Assembly (NCBI RefSeq): GCF_950100655.1
Contig: NZ_CATNLY010000023.1
Coordinates: 868,001 to 932,000 of the forward strand
Direction: 5' to 3'
Length of the DNA stretch: 64,000 nt
Origin: Pleomorphomonas sp. T1.2MG-36
GTDB lineage: Bacteria > Pseudomonadota > Alphaproteobacteria > Rhizobiales > Pleomorphomonadaceae
Shown: positions 29,692-38,129 of the stretch, piece after piece
Layout: each line of letters starts with the position of its first letter
Position numbering within the stretch: position 1 is the stretch's first letter
Made by a program: the position numbers and the translations under genes
Notes under the pieces: model-generated
Database searches by the model: none
Told to the model about the DNA's origin: nothing
The model's input: the letters and a program-made list of their open reading frames with translations, nothing else

Positions 29692-30432
29692 TCATCGGGC
29701 AAGCAGACGGGCGTCGAGCCGGCCGGTTTCGAGATCGCGCGACAAGGTGCGGATGAGGCCTTCGGAAAGGTCGGTCATCTCGGCGCGGTAGGCGGTGGTC
29801 CGTCGGGCGAGGTGGTTGTAGACCACCACCGCTGGTATGGCCGCGACAAGGCCGGTGGCGGTGGCGAGCAGTGCCTCGGCGATGCCCGGCGCCACCACAG
29901 CGAGATTGGTCGTCTGGCTTTCGGAGATGCCGACGAAGGCATTCATGATGCCCCAGACCGTACCGAACAGGCCGACGAAGGGCGCCGTCGAACCGATGGT
30001 GGCGAGAAGGCCGGTACCGGCCATCGCCCTGCGACCGGCAGCCGCTTCAAAACGGGCCAGGCGCGAACGCACCCGCTCGACGAGGCCGCCGGCAACCGGG
30101 CCGCTACCGGTCGTTCCCGTTTGATCGATCTCCTCGCCGACCTCGGCCAGCATCAGGGCGAGCGGTCGCGGCAGGCGAGTATGACGGACGAGACCGGCAA
30201 TGCCGGCCTCGCCGGCAACCACCGCGATGCCGCGCCGGGCCGCCCGGCCGAGGGCCGAGAGCTCCAGCACCTTGCCGACCAGGATCACCCAGGTGACCAG
30301 CGAGGCGGCGATCAGGCCGACCATCACCGCCTTGACCACCAGATCGGCGGCCATGAACATGCCGAAGGGCGTCAGATCGTGCGGCAGGGCAACGGCGGCC
30401 GCACCGGCTGCGGCGAGAGTGTCGGGGTTCAT
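29692..30432 (-). CDS. exbB: ExbB, TonB-system proton channel subunit
   Basis: A 246-residue MotA/TolQ/ExbB family protein with three predicted helices. The conserved segment [23 protein letters not shown] near residue 145 is diagnostic, as is the third helix [19 protein letters not shown]. Two adjacent ATG codons are available; the second (30432) has the better distance from GAGG. It lies 7 bases after the stop of a small secreted-protein gene. Confidence 0.92.
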   Translation of the reverse strand: MNPDTLAAAGAAAVALPHDLTPFGMFMAADLVVKAVMVGLIAASLVTWVILVGKVLELSALGRAARRGIAVVAGEAGIAGLVRHTRLPRPLALMLAEVGEEIDQTGTTGSGPVAGGLVERVRSRLARFEAAAGRRAMAGTGLLATIGSTAPFVGLFGTVWGIMNAFVGISESQTTNLAVVAPGIAEALLATATGLVAAIPAVVVYNHLARRTTAYRAEMTDLSEGLIRTLSRDLETGRLDARLLAR

Positions 30433-30439
30433 CATTGCC

Positions 30440-30892
30440 TCACTTGTCGAAGGGGGCGGCGACGCGCGAACGCGGCTCCACGAGGTCAAGGCAGGCATCG
30501 GCTGCGATCCCCTCCGCCTCGCAGGCCAGCACATCGTTGATCAGCAGCCGGCCGACGCCGTCGCAGGCAAGGCCCTTGAGGTCAAACGTCTTGACCACAG
30601 TTCGGCCCGCCTTGAGCGGTCCGGCGTCGACCCCGACCCGCTTGGTGACGATGCCGGCGGCGTCGAACACGACGAGATCGAGTTTCAGGGCAGCGAAAGC
30701 CGACTGGGTGCCGTTCTTCTCCACCAGTGTCACGCGGCAATCGTCGGCCACGGCATCCAGCCGGTTCAGCTCCAACGAGAAGGTGCCCGCCGAAGAGGAC
30801 TGCGCAAACGCCGGGCCGGCGGCAGTTGCCAAGGTCGCGGCCAACAGGAAAGCAAGCGAGCGCCGGACGGGCGCGTGAACGGAATCGGTCAT
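30440..30892 (-). CDS. small secreted protein upstream of exbB, function unknown
   Basis: A 150-residue protein with a clear signal peptide ([21 protein letters not shown], cleaved after about residue 30). The mature part has few charged clusters and four cysteines (in [20 protein letters not shown] and ADACLDL) that could form two disulfides. I do not recognise a named family. The stop lies 7 bases from exbB, so it is the first gene of the exbB-exbD-tonB unit and probably takes part in, or is regulated with, iron or other TonB-dependent uptake. A similar small gene in front of exbB is a recurring arrangement in alphaproteobacteria, as far as I recall. Confidence 0.75.
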   Translation of the reverse strand: MTDSVHAPVRRSLAFLLAATLATAAGPAFAQSSSAGTFSLELNRLDAVADDCRVTLVEKNGTQSAFAALKLDLVVFDAAGIVTKRVGVDAGPLKAGRTVVKTFDLKGLACDGVGRLLINDVLACEAEGIAADACLDLVEPRSRVAAPFDK

Positions 30893-31464
30893 CGAACTGG
30901 CCCCTGAACTCTGCGGTACGGACAGGCTTCCATCAACTTCGGCATGAGTCCCACATGCATGTTTGGCGGAGCCCGGACTATGGCCCCACACTCATCGGCA
31001 CCGATGTCCGCCAAGGGCGACCACCGGCCGAACTGCCCGAGGACAGACATCGGCACTTATTGCAAACGCCTCTCAATGTCAGTGCTATTTCAAACCTGTC
31101 GGTATTCAAACCTATAAACTTGATTTGTGCACTCATCTTTTAACGCCGGTTCGCCGAGCTGGCAATCCGGCGGAAAGCAAGGCGCTGGCGACCAATTCTC
31201 GGCCGCAGTGATTATCCCAGGACCACCGTGCGAGACCGGCATCGTCGGCCTCGTGAGCGTCAGGAGAGATCGGCAGACCACTGCTGTCACCACGCCATCC
31301 CTCAGCCTCTGTCGGCCATCGCCCTGATCGCGCCGCACGGGCCGCCTGATCTCGGACGGCCGGCGGCCTTGCCAGCACATGACGGCCTGCGCGACGCATG
31401 ACAGCGTGGCCGCTGAGATCGGTTGTCGCTATAGTGGCGGCATCCGGGGTAGGCAGAGGTCGCA
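30893..31464. other. divergent intergenic region, tonB unit / exopolysaccharide unit
   Basis: About 570 bases without a convincing gene, holding promoters for both directions. It is AT-richer around 31050-31140. ATTGCAAACGCCTCTCAAT at 31059-31077 resembles an imperfect Fur-type site. TTCAAACCT occurs twice at 31089-31097 and 31105-31113, 16 bases apart. Nothing else stands out. Confidence 0.5.
31059..31077 (-). promoter_or_regulatory. weak Fur-like site upstream of the tonB unit
   Basis: ATTGCAAACGCCTCTCAAT has imperfect dyad symmetry like alphaproteobacterial Fur boxes (TTGCAA and TCTCAA halves). It is 167 bases before the first gene of the exbB-exbD-tonB unit. The match is by eye only. Confidence 0.3.
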
Positions 31465-32592
31465 ATGGCGCGTTCAGGGGGCAGTTGGCTCGTCGAGGTC
31501 CATGACAATATCGATGGTCTCGAAGCCGAATGGTCGACATTGGTCGGCCAGCACAATGCAACGCCGTTCCAGAGTTACGGCTTCATGCATCTCTTCATTC
31601 GGCAGCTTCTGGCCAACGGCGCCGATGCGCCGGTGGTGGCTTTGGTGCGATCGCTAGACCGCCGCCCTGTCGCCCTCTTCGTAATGCTGCGATCGCGCCA
31701 GTTCGGACTGCGCTGGCTTCGGACAGATGCCAGACCGATCGATTTTTGCTCGCCGGTTTTCGACAGCTCGCTCGCTCAGGACGACCTTCACGACATCGTT
31801 CAGGCGGTGCTCGTCGCGATTCCCGGCGTCGACCTGCTCTATTGCAACCGTATGCCCGAGCGATTCGAGGGAGGGCTGAACCCGTTCGTTCGCCTATCCA
31901 ACGCGGCGCGCCTTCGGCTTTCGGCGTGGAAGATCGAACTGGCCGGCCGCAGTGCCCAGGACCTTGCTGCGGCCCGTCCGGCCAAGTTTCGGGCCAATTT
32001 GCGCCGCAGCACGAAAAATCTTGCCCAGGCGCATCGACGAGACTTTTCGCTGGCCATGGGAAGCGAGATAAACAGCGCCGACATTGCCGCGTTCAGGGAC
32101 CTGAGAACGACCAGTACCGAGGAAAAGGGGCGCAAGGACATCCTGTCCCAGGACGAATGGTCCAACATTTATCTCAGCCTTCTCAATGGCCAAGGCGGAA
32201 CTTGCCAGGGTTGGCTGTCAAAGCTGGAGGCCGACGGCGAACCGATCGCCTATCTGTTCGGCATCTGCGTGGGACGGTGCATCGTGGCGACGCTTACAGC
32301 CTCCAAGCTCGGCCCGTGGAAGCATTACTCGCCCGGGCTCCAGCTGTTTTCCGAGACCATCGAGCATTTCCGTGCTGCCGGCTACGACTGCTTCGACCTG
32401 TCCATTGGCGACATGGACTACAAGCGCCGTTTCGGCTGCGAGGAAATCCCGCTTCACGATGCGCTCTTCCCCAAGACCCTCGCAGGTCGAGCCTACTATC
32501 TTTTTTGGCGGCTCAAGGTGGCGGTCCGCGCCCGCCTGAAGCCTCTTGCCGAAGCGCGCGTCAGCAAAGACAAGGGCGCCAAGTCTGCTTGA
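31465..32592 (+). CDS. GNAT/FemAB-like acyltransferase of the exopolysaccharide locus
   Basis: A 375-residue protein of the BcsL/CelD-like acetyltransferase class (Acetyltransf_6). The first half (residues 1-160) is a divergent GNAT-like lobe. The second half contains the family pattern KFRANLRRSTKNLAQ near residue 170 and YLFGICVGRCIVATLTASKLGPWKHYSPGL near 260, then FDLSIGDMDYKRRFG. Proteins of this kind occur in many exopolysaccharide and cellulose gene sets and are thought to acylate the glycan or its precursor. ATG at 31465 has AGAGG upstream. It is the first gene of the plus-strand unit. Confidence 0.8.
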   Translation: MARSGGSWLVEVHDNIDGLEAEWSTLVGQHNATPFQSYGFMHLFIRQLLANGADAPVVALVRSLDRRPVALFVMLRSRQFGLRWLRTDARPIDFCSPVFDSSLAQDDLHDIVQAVLVAIPGVDLLYCNRMPERFEGGLNPFVRLSNAARLRLSAWKIELAGRSAQDLAAARPAKFRANLRRSTKNLAQAHRRDFSLAMGSEINSADIAAFRDLRTTSTEEKGRKDILSQDEWSNIYLSLLNGQGGTCQGWLSKLEADGEPIAYLFGICVGRCIVATLTASKLGPWKHYSPGLQLFSETIEHFRAAGYDCFDLSIGDMDYKRRFGCEEIPLHDALFPKTLAGRAYYLFWRLKVAVRARLKPLAEARVSKDKGAKSA

Positions 32593-32664
32593 CCGACCTC
32601 GCGGGTCGGTTGGCGAACCAGCCGTCGCACCGACCGGCGGCGGCTTCATCGGAGATCTCGTGCG

Positions 32665-33624
32665 ATGCGAACGATCGTCATTCCGGGGACGGATATCAGG
32701 ACGTCACCGATCGGCCTGGGTTGCGCGTCGCTCGGATCGCGCATATCGCCGACGCTGGGCCGGCGCATGCTGGAGGCGGCGTTCGAAGGCGGCGTCACCT
32801 GGTACGACGTCGCTCCATCCTATGGCGCCGGCCGGGCCGAGGAGATCCTGGCGCCCTTCGTCGCCGCCCACCGCGACGATCTGTTTCTCTGCTCCAAGGC
32901 CGGGCTTGTGCCGCCCAAGAACAACGGACTGATGCGGCTCGCCTACGATCTCGGCCGCCCCCTGGTCTCGGTAGCGCGTGGGCTGTCGCGCCGCTTCCGA
33001 TCGATCAAAGCGACGCGAAACCGGCGCGTCGCACTCAGCGGCGAGTTCCTTGAAGCTTCCATCGCCTCGTCGCTGAAGCGATTGCGCACCGACCATCTCG
33101 ACGTCTTTGCGCTGCACGACCCCGACCCGGCCGATCTCGACCGCGACGACGTCATCCGCGCCCTGGAACGGATCCTGGCGCGCGGCGACGCGTGTCACAT
33201 ATCGATGGCCGGATCCCTCAACGCGGCGCTTTCGGCGGTGGCTCTCCCGGTGTTCACTTTCTTCCAGATCGCCGACGACCCGGACGGGCGGCAGTTGCCG
33301 GCCCTCAACGAGGCGCTGGACCGGCCAGCCGGCCGCATCATCCATTCGGTGTTTGGCGTCGGCGGCGCCAGAGACAGAATGATAAACCGGCTTAGGAAAT
33401 ATCCGGCGCTGGCGGCAGAGGCCACCGCTGCCGGCTATGGCGAGCGACCGGAGGAGATTGCAACGACGCTTCTCATGCGACGGGCCTTCGCGGTCAATCC
33501 GGAAGGCGTGGTGCTATCCTCGATGTTTTCGGCCGGCCATCTCGCCCACAATCTTCGGCTCGCCTCCGAGCCACCCGACCCTGCCGCCCCGCAACTGGCA
33601 GAGAGAATCCTGTCCGCCCCTTGA
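32665..33624 (+). CDS. aldo/keto reductase in the exopolysaccharide locus
   Basis: A 319-residue aldo/keto reductase. Asp and Tyr in WYDVAPSYGAG, Lys in LCSKAGL and His in FALHDPD give the catalytic tetrad. It is only distantly related to the two reductases at the start of the window. It is followed 48 bases later by a GMC oxidoreductase and then a WecG-type transferase. A reductase paired with a flavin oxidase in a glycan locus suggests stepwise oxidation and reduction of a sugar precursor; this is inference from context. Confidence 0.85.
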   Translation: MRTIVIPGTDIRTSPIGLGCASLGSRISPTLGRRMLEAAFEGGVTWYDVAPSYGAGRAEEILAPFVAAHRDDLFLCSKAGLVPPKNNGLMRLAYDLGRPLVSVARGLSRRFRSIKATRNRRVALSGEFLEASIASSLKRLRTDHLDVFALHDPDPADLDRDDVIRALERILARGDACHISMAGSLNAALSAVALPVFTFFQIADDPDGRQLPALNEALDRPAGRIIHSVFGVGGARDRMINRLRKYPALAAEATAAGYGERPEEIATTLLMRRAFAVNPEGVVLSSMFSAGHLAHNLRLASEPPDPAAPQLAERILSAP

Positions 33625-33672
33625 CGCCGCCCGTCCGGCCGCAGATAGCTTGAAAAAACAGAGGAATAGACT

Positions 33673-35310
33673 TTGATCTCGACCTCGTTGACGGCCCCGC
33701 CCATTGCCGATCACGACATCTGCATCGTGGGATCCGGCCCCGCCGGCCTCGTGCTGGCTCTCGAAGCGGAGCGACTCGGAAAACGCGTTCTGGTGCTGGA
33801 GTCCGGTTCGGCGCGGCCCGACCGCCTGCAGCAGGGCCTGTCGGATGCCGACATCGTCGACCCATTGCGCCACGACGACATGTCGATCGCGGTTTCCCGG
33901 CAGTTGGGCGGCACCTCCAACCTCTGGGCGGTCCGATGCCAGCCGTTCGACCCCATCGACTTCGAGGCCCGCCCGAAGTTCACCGATGCCACCTGGCCGA
34001 TCGGGCATGCGGACATTGCCCCCTATTACGATAAGGCCGTCGACTATCTCACAGCCGGCGCCGACGTATTCCGGGCGCCGATTGACAACGTCGACATCGA
34101 CGACGATGCCATCGACTACACGCGACTTGAGCGCTTTTCGCGCGTTGCCGCCATTCAGGTGGCGCATGCGGCCGATATCGAGCGTTCATCGCTGATCGAC
34201 GTTCGTCTCAACGCCACCGTCGTCGATATGACCTTCGAAAGCGGACGCATCGCCAGCCTGACGGTGGCCGACCGCGACGGCACGCGACGTACGTTGCCGG
34301 TGAAGACGGTCGCGCTCGCCGCCGGCGGCCTTGAAAGCACGCGCCAACTGCTGGCTCTCCAGAGCAAGCACCCTCACCTCTTCGGTGGCAAGGATGGACC
34401 GCTCGGCCGCTACTACATGGGCCATGTGATCGGCGAGGTTGCCGACATCACCTTCGCGTCCGACGCCCTCGACGCAGCCTATGACTTTTACCTCGACGAG
34501 CACGGCTCCTATGCCCGCAGACGGCTGATTCCGTCGGACGCCGCGCAACGCGAGCACGGTCTCCCCAACGTTTCCTTCTGGCCGGTTGTGCCGCCGGTAG
34601 CCGATGCCCGCCACAAGAGCGGCCTGCTGTCGGCGGTCTGCTTCGCCTTTGCCCTGAAGCCGATCGGACGACTGTTCATCGCCGAGGCGATCCGGAAGAG
34701 GCATATTCCCGACGATCTCGCCATCTGGCCGCACGTCGTCAACATCGTCCGCGACCTGCCACGCGCCGCCCTCAGCCTGACCACCTTTCTCTACCGGCGC
34801 TATGTGGCTCGCCCGCCGATGCCGGGCTTCTTCGTCCGCAACGCGGCACGACGCTACGGTCTGTCCTACCATGCCGAACAGATCCCCCAGCCCGACAGCC
34901 GCGTCACGCTCTCCGAGGACTACGACCGCCTGGGCATGCCGAAGCTGCGCATCGACTATCGCTTTGCCCGTGCCGACGCCGAGGCGGTATGGCGCGCCCA
35001 CGAGCATCTCGCCGCCTGGCTGACGCGGACGGGGGCAGGCCGTCTCGAGTATCGGCAGCCTCCCGAAGAGACGGTGGATGCCATCCTGGCGCTTGCCGCC
35101 CACGGCACGCACCAGATCGGCACCGCCCGCATGGCCGCTCGCCCCGAGGATGGTGTCGTCGATCCGGATCTCCGCTGTTTCGGCGTCGACAATCTCTATG
35201 TCGTGAGTTCGGCGGTGTTTCCGACATCAGGACAGTGCAATCCGACGCTCAGCATCGCCGCCTTCGCCGTGAGGCTCGCCGAACACCTCTGCGGCGGGGA
35301 AAAACCGTGA
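33673..35310 (+). CDS. GMC-type FAD-dependent oxidoreductase
   Basis: A 545-residue flavoprotein of the glucose-methanol-choline oxidoreductase superfamily. An N-terminal Rossmann motif binds FAD (IVGSGPAGLVLALEAERLG, then VLVLESG). The substrate domain is in the middle, and the C-terminal GMC signature is GTHQIGTARMA with NLYVVSSAVFPTSGQCNPTLSIAAFAVRLAEHL. The active-site His is probably in AAHGTHQIG. The start is a TTG at 33673 with AGAGGAA upstream; no ATG is suitably placed. The stop overlaps the next start (GTGA). The substrate is unknown; oxidation of a sugar hydroxyl on a lipid-linked or nucleotide-linked precursor fits the locus. Confidence 0.87.
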   Translation: MISTSLTAPPIADHDICIVGSGPAGLVLALEAERLGKRVLVLESGSARPDRLQQGLSDADIVDPLRHDDMSIAVSRQLGGTSNLWAVRCQPFDPIDFEARPKFTDATWPIGHADIAPYYDKAVDYLTAGADVFRAPIDNVDIDDDAIDYTRLERFSRVAAIQVAHAADIERSSLIDVRLNATVVDMTFESGRIASLTVADRDGTRRTLPVKTVALAAGGLESTRQLLALQSKHPHLFGGKDGPLGRYYMGHVIGEVADITFASDALDAAYDFYLDEHGSYARRRLIPSDAAQREHGLPNVSFWPVVPPVADARHKSGLLSAVCFAFALKPIGRLFIAEAIRKRHIPDDLAIWPHVVNIVRDLPRAALSLTTFLYRRYVARPPMPGFFVRNAARRYGLSYHAEQIPQPDSRVTLSEDYDRLGMPKLRIDYRFARADAEAVWRAHEHLAAWLTRTGAGRLEYRQPPEETVDAILALAAHGTHQIGTARMAARPEDGVVDPDLRCFGVDNLYVVSSAVFPTSGQCNPTLSIAAFAVRLAEHLCGGEKP

Positions 35311-36056
35311 CCCACGTCCATCCCTTTCTCGGCATTTCCTTCAGCTGCGGACCGATCGACGACATCGTCCAACTGATCGTCGATGCGGCGCGCGGGGACC
35401 GGACCAGGATGCTGGTGACGCCGAACGTCCACCATGTGGTGGCGCTCGACCGGCAACTGCCGCCGGAAACGGTGGCGACCTATCTCTCCGCCGATCTGTT
35501 CCTCTGCGACAGCAAGGTGCTTGGCCGCCTCGGCCGCTGGAGCGGCCTGGCGCTGACGCCGCGCACCGGCACCGACCGGGTGGCCGACGTGCTGGCGGCG
35601 CCGGGCAACCGCGATCTCGTCATCGCCATGGCCGGTCCCTCCCAGGTCCAGGCCGAAGCGATGGCGTCCCGGTTCCCCGATTGGCGCTTCCAGCTGATCG
35701 AGACGCCAGCGCGGCTGGTGCCGGGCACGGAGGAATGGAGAAAGACCGTCGCGATGGCGGCCGAAGGCGACTGGCAGATCCTGCTCTCCTGCCTGTCGTT
35801 TCCCAAGCAGGAACTGTTCGCCGCCGACGTAAGGGCGGCACGGCAGAACAAGGGCGGCGTCATTCTCTGCGTCGGCGCCGCCGTCGACTTCCTGAGCGGC
35901 ACGTTGCCCCGGGCACCGGATGGCTGGCAGCGGCTGGGGCTCGAATGGCTGCACCGGTTGCTGTCCGAGCCGCGTCGCCTGTGGCGCCGCTATCTCGTGG
36001 ATGGCCCCAAGGTCTTCCTCATCTATCTGAGGCAACGTCGCTCGGGCTCGTCCTGA
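35307..36056 (+). CDS. WecG/TagA/CpsF family glycosyltransferase
   Basis: A 249-residue member of the GT26 family, which adds a sugar (ManNAcA in WecG, ManNAc in TagA) to a lipid-linked acceptor. Family marks are TPNVHHVVALDR near residue 33, DSKVLGR, RTGTDRVADV and the C-terminal GVGAAVDFLSG-like VGAAVDFLSGTLPRAPDGWQRLGLEWLHRL. The GTG start at 35307 overlaps the GMC stop by four bases, so translation is coupled. Its 3' end overlaps that of the opposing GT4 gene by 38 bases. Confidence 0.88.
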   Translation: MTHVHPFLGISFSCGPIDDIVQLIVDAARGDRTRMLVTPNVHHVVALDRQLPPETVATYLSADLFLCDSKVLGRLGRWSGLALTPRTGTDRVADVLAAPGNRDLVIAMAGPSQVQAEAMASRFPDWRFQLIETPARLVPGTEEWRKTVAMAAEGDWQILLSCLSFPKQELFAADVRAARQNKGGVILCVGAAVDFLSGTLPRAPDGWQRLGLEWLHRLLSEPRRLWRRYLVDGPKVFLIYLRQRRSGSS

Positions 36057-37245
36057 CCGCTTCGGCTACCGCCGCCCGATAGCGGGCGATCGTCCGCTCC
36101 GGAGCAAGGCGCTCGTAGAGAACCGCGGAAGCGGCAGCGATCCTCGCGCGGTACGCGGCATTGTCCTCGACCAGTTTCACGAGGGCGGCGGCGATGTCCG
36201 ACGTGTTGCCCGGCCGGACCCCGACACCCACATCGAGCCCGTCGAGATAGCCGTCGATGCCGGAGCCGAGCGTGTGGAGAATGGGTGTGCCGGCGAACAG
36301 GGCCTCCGGATAGACCATGCCGAAAGTCTCCTGATGCGAGGGCAGCGCCATGGCAAGAGTGCCGCCGAGATGCGCGAGCAAGTCATCGTGCGGCATGAAA
36401 TCACGCAACAGCACTCGCCCCTCAAGCCCATGCGCGGCGATCAAGGCCCGCACGCGAGCCAAAGCGTCCTGCGGCCCCTCGCCGATCACCTCGAGGCTCA
36501 CATCGGAAAGTCGATCGCGGACGCGGGCGAACGCGGCGATCAGCTCCGGCAGCCCCTTCTTGTCGATCGCTCGCAGCGACATCGGGGCCACGATGATCGG
36601 TCTCGGCGGCTCCGGCTCGATGACAGGCCGTGCGTTGAAGACGATGTTGGGCAGAAGGTCGGTCTTCCGAGGATCGACGCCGGTGTAGCGTTCGAAGCCG
36701 CTCCGGTACCAGGCGGACACGTGGTAGATTCTGGCGGCATCGCGCGCGATGCGTCGAAACCACGGACGATAGGTCGGCTTGGAACGGAACACCTTGCGTT
36801 CCACCTCGCCCCGCATCGAGCAGAACAGCGCCGCGCCGAAACGGCGGGCGACGAGCCAGCCGGCAATCCCCTCGAAGGTGAAGCGATGGCTGTGCACGAT
36901 ATCCGGCCGGATCCGTTCGGCCGCGAGAAAACGGCTGATCCGGCGCGCAACCGCAAATTGGCAGGCGGCCATGCCGATGCCGAATGGCGGCGCAAAATAG
37001 CGATAGACGATCAGCCGTCGTCCTTGGAAATCGCCGAAGTCGCGCCACTCGACCCGGCGCGGATCGACGACGCGCTGAAGGGATACGACCACCTGCGGAT
37101 GATCGATCATGCGGTCGACGAGCCGGACCACCGCGTCGGTGATCGGCGGTGGTCGGATGGGATCGAGGTAATCGGAGGAGATGTGCAGGATCGTCGGCCG
37201 GAGGCCGCTCGCCGGTTCCTTGCTGCCGATTGCCGCGTCCCTCAT
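36019..37245 (-). CDS. glycosyltransferase family 4
   Basis: A 408-residue GT-B transferase of the GT4 group. The N-terminal half carries the acceptor-side motif HSHRFTFEGIAGWLVARRFG. The C-terminal half carries the donor-binding IVAPMSLRAIDKKGLPELIAAF and the E-x7-E-like SHQETFGMVYPEALFAGTPI. It should add a sugar to the growing repeat unit at the cytoplasmic membrane. The ATG at 37245 overlaps the stop of the GT2 gene (ATGA). It is the last gene of the nine-gene minus-strand unit. Confidence 0.9.
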   Translation of the reverse strand: MRDAAIGSKEPASGLRPTILHISSDYLDPIRPPPITDAVVRLVDRMIDHPQVVVSLQRVVDPRRVEWRDFGDFQGRRLIVYRYFAPPFGIGMAACQFAVARRISRFLAAERIRPDIVHSHRFTFEGIAGWLVARRFGAALFCSMRGEVERKVFRSKPTYRPWFRRIARDAARIYHVSAWYRSGFERYTGVDPRKTDLLPNIVFNARPVIEPEPPRPIIVAPMSLRAIDKKGLPELIAAFARVRDRLSDVSLEVIGEGPQDALARVRALIAAHGLEGRVLLRDFMPHDDLLAHLGGTLAMALPSHQETFGMVYPEALFAGTPILHTLGSGIDGYLDGLDVGVGVRPGNTSDIAAALVKLVEDNAAYRARIAAASAVLYERLAPERTIARYRAAVAEAVRTSPSDVASDR

Positions 37246-38129
37246 CCCCACGCCGCCATCGGCCGCGAACCGACGACCCCCTTGAGCTTGCCGATGTTGA
37301 CGGCGGCGCGCTTGCCGTAGCGGAACGCCCTCGCCCGATCGAACGGCCTCAGGATCAGCCAGAGCCCCGTACCGACCGCGAGTTTCATAACGGCATCGAC
37401 GGTCAACGCGAGACGTGCCGCCCGACCGCCATCCCTCAGGCGCGTCTCGGCATAGATCTGGCCACCCCGGACGGCTCGGCGGAGAGCATAGGTCGGCGTG
37501 GCCCGATCCGGCGGAATGTCTTCGTAAGCGCGGGCTCGGTTGGTGACCACCATGCGATTACCGGCAGCGGCGAAGCGAAGGAAGAAGTCGTGATCCTCGC
37601 CACCCGTCCGGCCGAAGGCGGGGTCGAACCGCAAATCGCCGAGCGCCGACCGGCGGATCAAGGTGTTACCGGTGCGCCCGTTCGGATGGGGGCGACCGTC
37701 GTCGTTCCAGTTCCAGTCCTGGAAGAGCGGATCGGCGGCGGCGAACCACTCGGGCGTGCCGTTGGGATAGCGCGGGAAGACGGGCCCGAACACGGCGTCG
37801 GCCGCAAAGTCGCGCGCGGCCGAGAGATGGCCTTCGAGCCAGTCCGGTTCGACCGTTTCGTCATCGTCGACGAAGATGAGCCAGTCGCCGGTCGCCGCAT
37901 CGAGGCAGGCATTGCGGGCATGCGAGACGTTGCCGGCACCGACGGGCACGACACGGAGCGGCAGCCCAAGATCGCGGCCGGAGACAAGTTCGGCCACCTT
38001 GCCGTCGGGACTGTCGTCGGCGATGACCACTTCGACGGATTCGCCGTCCGGAATCCGGGTCTTGGCCAGACTTTCGAGCGTCGAGAGCAGGAAGGGGCGG
38101 CCCATGCTGGCGATGAGAATGGAAATCAC
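37242..38129 (-). CDS. glycosyltransferase family 2
   Basis: A 295-residue GT-A transferase. The nucleotide-sugar site is seen in ADDSPDGKVAEL and the DxD-type FVDDDETVEPDWL near residue 85; the acceptor or catalytic segment is GRTGGEDHDFFLRF. A weak hydrophobic segment near the C-terminus may attach it to the membrane. The GTG at 38129 overlaps the stop of the upstream ligase gene (GTGA). It builds the exopolysaccharide repeat unit; donor unknown. Confidence 0.88.
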   Translation of the reverse strand: MISILIASMGRPFLLSTLESLAKTRIPDGESVEVVIADDSPDGKVAELVSGRDLGLPLRVVPVGAGNVSHARNACLDAATGDWLIFVDDDETVEPDWLEGHLSAARDFAADAVFGPVFPRYPNGTPEWFAAADPLFQDWNWNDDGRPHPNGRTGNTLIRRSALGDLRFDPAFGRTGGEDHDFFLRFAAAGNRMVVTNRARAYEDIPPDRATPTYALRRAVRGGQIYAETRLRDGGRAARLALTVDAVMKLAVGTGLWLILRPFDRARAFRYGKRAAVNIGKLKGVVGSRPMAAWG

